From the NCBI GenBank assembly GCA_007121115.1, contig SKMI01000087.1:1-5068 (forward strand): a stretch of 5,068 nt of DNA. Reading direction: 5' to 3'. Shown one piece after another: positions 1-5,068 of this stretch (the stretch's first letter is position 1; every line of letters starts with the position of its first letter). Position numbers and translations under genes: made by a program. The notes under the pieces are model-generated. The model did no database searches. It was not told where the DNA came from and was given only the letters and a program-made list of their open reading frames with translations. Source of the DNA: Paracoccaceae bacterium (GTDB lineage Bacteria > Pseudomonadota > Alphaproteobacteria > Rhodobacterales > Rhodobacteraceae).

Positions 1-31
1 GGGATGCTGTGACGGTCCGGCGCGAGGTCAT
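1..31 (-). CDS. Possible start of a minus-strand gene, cut by the left edge
   Basis: An ATG reading leftward at 31-29 is preceded by GAGAGA with 4 nt between it and the ATG. It opens a frame that stays open to the edge and reads M-T-S-R-R-T-V-T-A-S. The S-R-R-x pattern directly after the start resembles the beginning of a twin-arginine (Tat) signal peptide, though the usual hydrophobic residues after the arginines are not yet visible. Only ten codons can be seen, so this could equally be chance. No product can be proposed. If real, the gene would lie downstream of the ferredoxin gene on the same strand, about 260 bp away. Confidence 0.2.
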   Translation of the reverse strand, partial: MTSRRTVTAS

Positions 32-216
32 GATTCTCTCGGGCGCGGCAGAAACCCGAATGTCGTGCAAAGAAGCGCCCCCTTGACGCGACCGCGTTCC
101 ACAGGACGTGATCAGCGCTTCCACACGATCCGGTCGCAAGATCGAAGGTCATTCCCCGCCGGTGCGACAGCACCGCCAGCGCCCGCAAGAAGCGAGACTC
201 TCGGCATGCAGGGTGG

Positions 217-275
217 GTTGGAGGGCGCGACCCGAGGGCGCTTTTCTCCAACGCTCCCGCCCTGACCAGGCGGGA
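217..275. terminator. Two adjacent hairpins downstream of the ferredoxin gene; terminator-like on the plus strand
   Basis: Two inverted repeats lie side by side. The first is TCCCGCC at 255-261 with GGCGGGA at 269-275, loop 7 nt. The second is GTTGGAG at 217-223 with CTCCAAC at 246-252, enclosing GCGC at 225-228 and GCGC at 238-241. Read on the plus strand, the inner GCGC stem is followed at once by TTTT (242-245), the form of a weak intrinsic terminator. Read on the minus strand, where the ferredoxin message would arrive, the hairpins are strong but no T-run follows. They could still protect or end that message, perhaps with Rho. The structure is visible; its use is inferred. Confidence 0.35.
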
Positions 276-292
276 CCGGGCGCGGCGCTTCC

Positions 293-616
293 TCAGATCT
301 GCTTTTCGGGCATGAACACCTTCAACCCGTCCAGCGCGTCCGAGACCTTCAACTGGCAGGTCAGGCGCGAGCGGGCCGGGTCGGGCTCATAGGCGAAATC
401 GAGCATGTCCTCTTCCATCGGATCCTTTTCGGGCAGTTTCTCCACCCAGCCCGGATCGACATAGACATGGCAGGTCGAGCACGCGCAGGCGCCGCCGCAA
501 TCGGCCTCGATCCCCGGAATGCCGTTGTCGCGGGCGCCTTCCATCACGGTCAGCCCGTCGGCCACATCGACCACATGCTCGGTGCCGTTGAATTCCACAT
601 AGGTAATGCGTGCCAT
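293..616 (-). CDS. fdxE: [2Fe-2S] ferredoxin, adrenodoxin type (FdVI-like)
   Basis: This 107-residue soluble cytoplasmic ferredoxin carries one [2Fe-2S] cluster and would pass single electrons to a redox partner, for example a P450-type oxygenase or a biosynthetic enzyme. Cluster ligands are C40, C46 and C49 (C-x5-C-x2-C, within D-C-G-G-A-C-A-C-S-T-C-H) and C87 (R-L-T-C-Q). This spacing marks the vertebrate-type/adrenodoxin class rather than the plant type. The start MARITYVEFNG, the Y-E-P-D-P stretch and the C-terminal MPEKQI match Rhodobacter capsulatus FdVI (fdxE) as I remember it, including its length, so the ATG at 616 was chosen. The nearest purine-rich site for that ATG, GAGG, is about 11 nt upstream, which is weak. 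The frame stays open further upstream, where the ATG at 760 has a better ribosome site. The gene is divergent from the lipoprotein at 847. The partner enzyme is not in the window. Confidence 0.95.
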   Translation of the reverse strand: MARITYVEFNGTEHVVDVADGLTVMEGARDNGIPGIEADCGGACACSTCHVYVDPGWVEKLPEKDPMEEDMLDFAYEPDPARSRLTCQLKVSDALDGLKVFMPEKQI

Positions 617-768
617 GCCTTGTTCTGCCTCGCCTTGCTGCATTGGTTCGATTGCGCCTGTCTGGCGCGCCGGGGTGGATGTAAGCCAGCACTCGGGATT
701 TGACCAGAGCATGACATCCCGGGACCTGCCCGCTGCCGCATTTTGCCACGCTGCTTCCATGGGAATGC

Positions 769-773
769 CCTCC
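769..773 (-). promoter_or_regulatory. Strong Shine-Dalgarno in front of an in-frame upstream ATG of the ferredoxin gene
   Basis: On the minus strand GGAGG (within a longer GGGGGAGGG) lies 8 nt before an ATG at 760-758. This ATG is in frame with the ferredoxin and would add 48 residues. The added residues show no signal peptide or domain that I recognise. The family's usual length argues for the start at 616, but this ribosome site is better placed than the one at 616. Confidence 0.3.
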
Positions 774-833
774 CCCTGCCCCTCATTCGCCCCAATCCGG
801 CGCCATCTTTGCCGGGTTGGAAACAATCGGGAC

Positions 834-837
834 AGGA
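834..837 (+). promoter_or_regulatory. Shine-Dalgarno deciding the lipoprotein start
   Basis: AGGA at 834-837 stands 9 nt before the ATG at 847 and supports that start over the upstream TTG at 817 and the internal ATG at 862. For the ATG at 862 the spacing would be 24 nt. Confidence 0.6.
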
Positions 838-846
838 ACGTGCAGC

Positions 847-1269
847 ATGTCCGCCGCGCAAATGAAAAGAGCGATCACCGCCGCCGCTGCTCTGGCACTG
901 CTGGCTGGGTGCCAGATGACAACCGAGGCACCGCAGGCCACGCGGGGTGTGACCGATGCAGCGCTCACTGCGCCCGCCGTTGCCCGTGATGACATGATCG
1001 AGACCCGGCGCCAGTGCTGGCACGAAGGCATCGACGGCGATAAGCGCGTCCCCTGCCCCGAGGAACTGACGGAAAGCTTCATCATGTCGCTGCAACGGGC
1101 GCTGGCGGTGCGCGGCTACATGCCCCACAAGATCACCGGCTTCACCGATCCGCAGACCATCGCCGCCGTGCACGCCTTCCAGGCCGCGCGCGGGCTGGAC
1201 AGTGCGGTGCTGAGCTACCGCACAGGCCAGGACCTTGGCCTGCTGCCGGTCGATCCCGCGGATCTCTGA
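847..1269 (+). CDS. Peptidoglycan-binding-domain lipoprotein
   Basis: This is a 140-residue predicted lipoprotein. The N-terminus has a basic start (M-K-R), a hydrophobic Ala/Leu segment and a lipobox L-L-A-G-C with the lipidated cysteine at residue 22. Residue +2 is Gln rather than Asp, which in enterics would send it to the outer membrane. A linker (about 23-55) follows, then two cysteines (C57, C70) that could form a disulfide. A peptidoglycan-binding-like repeat lies at about 76-118: a helix LQRALAVRGY, then I-T-G-F-T-D-P-Q-T, then AAVHAFQAARGLD. This matches the PG_binding_1 pattern of L-Q..L...G, a T-x-x-A region and F-Q...G-L-D. No catalytic domain is present, so an anchoring or structural envelope role is likely. 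The ATG at 862 (M-K-R start) is an alternative that also keeps the whole signal sequence. The gene converges on the protease gene. Lipobox and repeat are seen; location and role are inferred. Confidence 0.87.
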   Translation: MSAAQMKRAITAAAALALLAGCQMTTEAPQATRGVTDAALTAPAVARDDMIETRRQCWHEGIDGDKRVPCPEELTESFIMSLQRALAVRGYMPHKITGFTDPQTIAAVHAFQAARGLDSAVLSYRTGQDLGLLPVDPADL

Positions 1270-1290
1270 CCCTCGTCCCCTGACGCCAGC

Positions 1291-1334
1291 CTGATCACCA
1301 AAATGCCCGCGGCGCCAGGTTTCCCTGACGCCGC
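1291..1334. terminator. Hairpin in the convergent gap, possible terminator of the protease gene
   Basis: Arms GCGGCGCCAGG (1309-1319) and CCTGACGCCGC (1324-1334) pair over 11 positions with one mismatch, around a 4-nt TTTC loop. Read on the minus strand, the stem is followed by GGGCATTTTGG, so a short T-run starts 5 nt after the stem. This is a weak intrinsic terminator placed 26 bp beyond the protease stop codon. Read on the plus strand no T-run follows. A second CCTGACGCC at 1279-1287 can pair with the same central arm. Confidence 0.45.
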
Positions 1335-1359
1335 CGATGGTGTTGACTGTGACCGCCGA

Positions 1360-2877
<1,518 letters not shown>

Positions 2878-2884
2878 CAGATTT

Positions 2885-2888
2885 CTCC
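2885..2888 (-). promoter_or_regulatory. Shine-Dalgarno deciding the protease start
   Basis: GGAG on the minus strand is 7 nt from the ATG at 2877 and supports this start over the ATG at 2856 and the longer in-frame extension upstream. Confidence 0.6.
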
Positions 2889-2939
2889 GGCGCAGTGCAC
2901 GCCGGCCTGGTCGCCGTGGCAACCCGTGCATCCTTCGGC

Positions 2940-2967
2940 AAGATAGAGGCGCGCGGCAGAAACGCAA
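2940..2967 (-). promoter_or_regulatory. Candidate promoter of the protease gene
   Basis: On the minus strand TTGCGT (2967-2962) is followed after 16 bp by TATCTT (2945-2940), about 60 nt before the ATG at 2877. The -10 matches the sigma-70 consensus at 4 of 6 positions and the -35 at 3 of 6. It lies beyond the rluA terminator, so a separate promoter for the protease is expected here. HtrA proteases are often under heat-shock or envelope-stress sigma factors, and this site could serve such a factor, but the sequence does not decide it. Confidence 0.35.
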
Positions 2968-3016
2968 AGCCTGCACGCGCGTCTCAACCAGACGTGAAAC
3001 CGTGCGAGCGTCACGG

Positions 3017-3093
3017 AAAAGCGCCCCGGACCCCGCCCGACCGGTGTGCCCCACCCGCCCGCCCGCACGCCGCTCGGACGGGGTCCGGGGCGC
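3017..3093 (-). terminator. Intrinsic terminator of the rluA unit
   Basis: Arms at 3074-3093 and 3021-3040 are 20 bp each and pair with a single mismatch (3036/3078). The core GCGCCCCGGACCCCG at 3021-3035 is an exact reverse complement of 3079-3093. The loop is 33 nt and GC-rich. Read on the minus strand the stem is followed directly by TTTT (3020-3017). The structure begins 24 bp after the rluA stop codon, so it closes the ctaH-lipoprotein-rluA unit and separates it from the protease gene. The long loop and short T-run are not ideal, but the stem is very strong. Confidence 0.75.
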
Positions 3094-3117
3094 GCGGGCG
3101 CCATCATCGGGGCACAG

Positions 3118-3768
3118 TCAGAACGGCACCGGCGCCGCAACCGATATACCCTTGCCGCCGTCGGGGTGGCGCAGGCGCAGTTTATGCGCATGCAGCATCA
3201 GGCGCGGATGGTCTCGCGCCGCGCCCTCCGCATAGAGCGGATCGCCCAGGATCGGATGGCCCAGCGCCAGCATGTGGACCCGTAACTGGTGGCTGCGCCC
3301 GGTGCGCGGCATCAGCCGCACCCGCGTGTGATCCCCCGCGCGGCGCAGCACCTTCCAGTCGGTGAGCGCCGGGCGGCCGGTGTCATGGCAGACCTTCTGC
3401 CGGGGCCGGTTCGGCCAGTCCACGGTCAGCGGAAGGTCCACCTTCCCGCTGCCCCCCTCCATCGCCCCCGCCACCAGCGCCAAATACTCCTTGCGCGCCT
3501 GCCGCTTTTCGAACTGCAAGCCCAGATGCCGCTGCGCGTGCGGGGTCAGCGCGAACACCATCACGCCCGAGGTATCGCGGTCCAGCCGGTGCACCAGCAG
3601 CACCTCGGGGAACGCCCCGCGCAGCCGTTCGATCAGGCAATCGGCCAAGTCCGCACCCTTTCCCGGCACTGACAACAACCCGGCGGGCTTGTTGACGAAC
3701 AGAAGCTCGTGATCCGCGTGCAGGATTTCGGGCGGGTCCGGAGGCGGGTCATAGGGTGTTTCGACCAT
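3118..3768 (-). CDS. rluA: RNA pseudouridine synthase RluA
   Basis: This 216-residue protein converts uridine to pseudouridine in RNA. E. coli RluA, of nearly the same length (219), modifies U746 of 23S rRNA and U32 of some tRNAs. The catalytic motif is H-R-L-D-R-D-T-S-G with the nucleophilic Asp at D63. Other family blocks are seen: V-N-K-P-A-G-L-L-S-V-P-G (25-36), D-L-P-L-x-x-D-W-P-N-R-P-R-Q-K-V-C (from about 111), T-G-R-S-H-Q-L-R-V-H-M-L-A-L-G-H-P-I-L-G-D and a late L-M-L-H-A-H-K-L. The D-W-P-N-R-P-x-Q-K-V-C block and the absence of an N-terminal S4 domain point to RluA rather than RluC or RluD. The ATG at 3768 follows the stop of the preceding lipoprotein gene by 11 nt and has only a weak purine-poor ribosome site, so translation is probably coupled. 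A strong terminator follows. Substrate choice in this organism is inferred from the family. Confidence 0.96.
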   Translation of the reverse strand: MVETPYDPPPDPPEILHADHELLFVNKPAGLLSVPGKGADLADCLIERLRGAFPEVLLVHRLDRDTSGVMVFALTPHAQRHLGLQFEKRQARKEYLALVAGAMEGGSGKVDLPLTVDWPNRPRQKVCHDTGRPALTDWKVLRRAGDHTRVRLMPRTGRSHQLRVHMLALGHPILGDPLYAEGAARDHPRLMLHAHKLRLRHPDGGKGISVAAPVPF

Positions 3769-3779
3769 GACGCCGCCGC

Positions 3780-4424
3780 TTACAGGGGGCGCTGCGACTC
3801 GGCGATGCGCGCCTCCAGACCCGGGTCGTCATGGCGCAAGGTGTGGGTCTGCACCCCGTCAAGCGCGGCGAATTGCGCCATCAGGTCATGCGGGAACCAG
3901 GTCACGCTGATTCCCTCCAGCCCCGGCAATTCGCGCAGGATCTCGGCCGTGGCGCGGGCGCAGAAGGCGTTGGCGACGGGCCCCTTTTCCTGCGCCAGCC
4001 GCAGGGCGCGTTCCGCGACCTGCGGAGACACAGGGAGGCGCTGGACCACAGTGTGATGCGTCTCGCGCGTGTGGTATCGCGCATAGATGCCGTACATCTG
4101 CCGGCCCAGCCCGTGATGCACGTCATGACGCTCCGGGGCGAGCCGGTGATACCAGCTTCCCGCGGGGTCAAACAGCACCCGCTCGCTGCCACTGATCACC
4201 AGCGCGGTGTGATCCCCGCGCCCGGTGCGGTTGTTCATGATCGTCAGCAGCATCAGTTCCGGCGCGCCGGGATGGGCGTAGCGCGCCGCCTGCACAGCGT
4301 CATCGGGTGCCCAGACACCGCGCCCGGCGCAGGCCGACAGCAGCACGAGCGCCGCAGCAAGCAACCAGACCGCCCGCAGGCCATTCGGCGCCACGAACGG
4401 CGCGCGCAAGGGCCGCACGGCCAT
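3780..4424 (-). CDS. Uncharacterised lipoprotein, possible permuted NlpC/P60-like fold
   Basis: This is a 214-residue predicted lipoprotein that I cannot name. A hydrophobic signal (about 18-31) ends in the lipobox L-S-A-C with the lipidated cysteine at C32. Next comes M-L-L-T-I-M-N-N-R-T-G-R-G-D-H-T-A-L-V-I (58-77), holding H72 in a G-D-H-T-A-L-V-I strand, then V-L-F-D-P-A-G-S-W-Y-H (83-93). A His-rich middle (100-124) follows, then N-A-F-C-A-R-A-T-A-E-I-L with C155 at a likely helix start. An early His in a hydrophobic strand and a late Cys heading a helix is the order expected for permuted papain-like (LRAT/YiiX, NlpC/P60) proteins. That is an inference from motif order, not a family match, and DUF4105-like proteins are another possibility. 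The ATG at 4424 lies 2 nt after the stop of the oxidase subunit IV gene and lacks its own good ribosome site, so coupled translation is likely. It stops 11 nt before rluA. Confidence 0.85.
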   Translation of the reverse strand: MAVRPLRAPFVAPNGLRAVWLLAAALVLLSACAGRGVWAPDDAVQAARYAHPGAPELMLLTIMNNRTGRGDHTALVISGSERVLFDPAGSWYHRLAPERHDVHHGLGRQMYGIYARYHTRETHHTVVQRLPVSPQVAERALRLAQEKGPVANAFCARATAEILRELPGLEGISVTWFPHDLMAQFAALDGVQTHTLRHDDPGLEARIAESQRPL

Positions 4425-4426
4425 GC

Positions 4427-4561
4427 TCAGGCGTTCGCCAGCGCCAGGAACACGAGCACGCCGAGCGAGATGACGATGCCCCAGGCCACGAATTTCAGGA
4501 ACCCGTCGAAGGTCTTTTCCTGTGAACTAATATCCATCTTGCCATGCTCGTGCTCGGCCAT
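4427..4561 (-). CDS. ctaH: aa3-type cytochrome c oxidase subunit IV
   Basis: This 44-residue inner-membrane protein is the small fourth subunit of the aa3-type cytochrome c oxidase in alphaproteobacteria (bacterial COX IV family). It is bound to the oxidase core but is not catalytic. It starts M-A-E-H-E-H-G-K-M-D-I, has a short amphipathic stretch (Q-E-K-T-F-D-G-F-L-K), then one transmembrane helix at about 24-42 ending in V-F-L-A-L-A-N-A. The H-G-x-M-D-I start and L-V-F-L-A-L-A-N ending match the Paracoccus denitrificans subunit IV as I remember it; the symbol ctaH is taken from that organism. AGGAGG stands 6 nt before the ATG, one of the best ribosome sites here. The gene leads the three-gene unit and its stop lies 2 nt before the next start. 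The oxidase core genes are not in the window. Confidence 0.93.
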   Translation of the reverse strand: MAEHEHGKMDISSQEKTFDGFLKFVAWGIVISLGVLVFLALANA

Positions 4562-4567
4562 GTCGAT

Positions 4568-4573
4568 CCTCCT
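4568..4573 (-). promoter_or_regulatory. Perfect Shine-Dalgarno of the oxidase subunit IV gene
   Basis: AGGAGG on the minus strand, 6 nt from the ATG at 4561. It fixes the start of this very short gene and may set the translation level of the coupled genes behind it. Confidence 0.75.
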
Positions 4574-4591
4574 GCGGTCGCTCTTTGCCTT

Positions 4592-4620
4592 GCGATAGCC
4601 GATCCGGCGGCGGCTGTCAC
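4592..4620 (-). promoter_or_regulatory. Candidate promoter of the ctaH-lipoprotein-rluA unit
   Basis: On the minus strand GTGACA (4620-4615, 5 of 6 to the -35 consensus) is followed after exactly 17 bp by TATCGC (4597-4592, 3 of 6 to the -10). The -10 ends 30 nt before the ATG at 4561, leaving a short leader with the AGGAGG site. A 6-bp inverted repeat (4602-4607 with 4621-4626) overlaps the promoter. It could be a remnant terminator of the upstream gene or an operator, but no T-run follows. Confidence 0.4.
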
Positions 4621-4633
4621 CCGGATTTGGGCG

Positions 4634-5068
4634 CTATTCCGGGGGCTTTGGGTCGCAGGCCTGCCAGCGCCAGGCACCATCCTCGCCCAGCCAGCGCCGG
4701 GCGCGGCCGTGCTGGTGAAGGTGGTTCAGATGCGCGATGGTCTCCACCAGCGCCAGCCCGTATTCCCCGCCGCCGATCTCGCGCCGGAAGATGGGCATGA
4801 AGCACTCCCCGCCCCGCCGCGGCGCGGCCAGGAACCCGTGCAGCCGCTCCAGCGCGCCCAGGTGGTTGTCGATCTTCTGGCGCAGGCGCAGGGGCAGGCC
4901 GGTGAAGGGCGTCTTGTGGCCGGGCAGAACCAGATGCTCGGGGCGCGCGAGCGTCTGGAACCGCGCGCAGCTTTCCAGCCAGTCGCCCACCGGGTCGGCC
5001 TCGGGCTCGGTGGCGTAGACGCCCAGGTTGGGCGAGATCGCGGGCAGAAGCTGGTCCGCGCCCAACAC
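4634..5068 (-). CDS. MBL-fold metallohydrolase, C-terminal part
   Basis: The last 144 codons of a metallo-beta-lactamase-fold hydrolase are present; the N-terminal half with the H-x-H-x-D-H motif lies beyond the right edge, so the first visible codon (GTG) is internal. Visible residues fit the end of the fold. G-A-D-Q-L-L (D5 of the visible part) occupies the place of the bridging metal-ligand Asp, and L-P-G-H-K-T-P-F (H51) that of the last metal-ligand His. After H51 come about 90 residues, mostly helical in character with a winged-helix look (H-L-N-H-L-H-Q-H-G-R-A-R-R-W), as in the glyoxalase II/LACTB2-like MBL group that carries a C-terminal helical domain. The substrate cannot be told: hydroxyacyl-thioester hydrolase, lactonase or RNase-like activity are all possible. 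The stop is TAG, 72 bp before the oxidase subunit IV gene, and a promoter candidate in between suggests separate transcription. Confidence 0.9.
   Translation of the reverse strand: MLGADQLLPAISPNLGVYATEPEADPVGDWLESCARFQTLARPEHLVLPGHKTPFTGLPLRLRQKIDNHLGALERLHGFLAAPRRGGECFMPIFRREIGGGEYGLALVETIAHLNHLHQHGRARRWLGEDGAWRWQACDPKPPE

Larger units (their letters stand above)
617..846. other. Divergent intergenic region between the ferredoxin and lipoprotein genes
   Basis: Both flanking genes must start from this 230-bp stretch, so at least two promoters are expected. I found TTGACC at 700-705 and TTGCCA at 743-748 on the plus strand, but neither has a recognisable -10 element at 16-18 bp. On the minus strand no convincing -35/-10 pair was found. 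No operator palindrome or repeat stands out. The minus strand stays open in the ferredoxin frame across most of the region. Confidence 0.5.

Noticed and set aside
120..180. Possible tRNA, because of clustered small hairpins
   Set aside because: No GGTTCRAATCC-like T-arm, no acceptor stem pairing over 7 bp and no CCA-proximal fold could be found on either strand.
65..392. Two short plus-strand frames (66 and 94 codons) at the left end
   Set aside because: Residues are Pro/Arg-rich without pattern. One runs into the ferredoxin gene antisense, and neither has a clear ribosome site. Secondary structure in this stretch is better explained at RNA level.
550..1173. A 207-codon minus-strand frame across the ferredoxin start and the plus-strand lipoprotein
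   Set aside because: It overlaps two better-supported genes in other frames, with no domain and no supported start.
2878..3054. Longer N-terminal form of the protease starting upstream of 2877
   Set aside because: The extension is Arg-rich, would bury the signal peptide deep in the protein, and runs back into the rluA terminator. GGAG at 7 nt favours the ATG at 2877.
3831..4598. A 255-codon open frame on the plus strand over the lipoprotein and oxidase subunit IV genes
   Set aside because: It is antisense to two well-supported genes, and its residue make-up is that of a reverse-frame shadow in GC-rich DNA.

Overview
The window reads as ordinary chromosomal DNA of a high-GC alphaproteobacterium, most likely Rhodobacterales (Rhodobacter/Paracoccus/Roseobacter relatives). 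The main support is a 44-residue aa3-type cytochrome c oxidase subunit IV, a small protein typical of that group, and a 107-residue [2Fe-2S] ferredoxin that closely resembles Rhodobacter capsulatus ferredoxin VI. Most genes lie on the minus strand and codon third positions are strongly GC-rich.

Layout from right to left, the direction of most transcription: (1) the C-terminal part of an MBL-fold metallohydrolase (4634-5068, cut by the right edge). (2) A probable promoter, a strong Shine-Dalgarno and a tight three-gene unit: cytochrome oxidase subunit IV (4427-4561), a lipoprotein with a possible permuted NlpC/P60-like His/Cys pair (3780-4424) and the pseudouridine synthase RluA (3118-3768). 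The genes are 2 and 11 nt apart, and a 20-bp-armed intrinsic terminator (3017-3093) follows rluA. (3) A 240-bp gap with a candidate promoter, then a periplasmic Do/DegP-family protease with two PDZ domains (1360-2877). (4) A 90-bp convergent gap with a hairpin that may end both the protease gene and the plus-strand gene facing it. (5) A peptidoglycan-binding lipoprotein (847-1269, plus strand), divergent from the ferredoxin gene (293-616, minus strand) across about 230 bp. (6) A 292-bp left end with strong RNA-type secondary structure and possibly the first ten codons of another minus-strand gene.

Functionally the window holds housekeeping and envelope genes: respiration and electron transfer (oxidase subunit IV, ferredoxin), envelope maintenance (DegP-type protease/chaperone, two lipoproteins) and RNA modification (RluA). 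I see no insertion sequence, CRISPR array, phage gene, tRNA or rRNA. I also see no convincing undescribed multi-gene system. The points most worth a second look are the uncharacterised lipoprotein between ctaH and rluA, the structured left end (a possible small RNA), the alternative start of the ferredoxin, and a short CxxCH-containing frame that overlaps the protease start.
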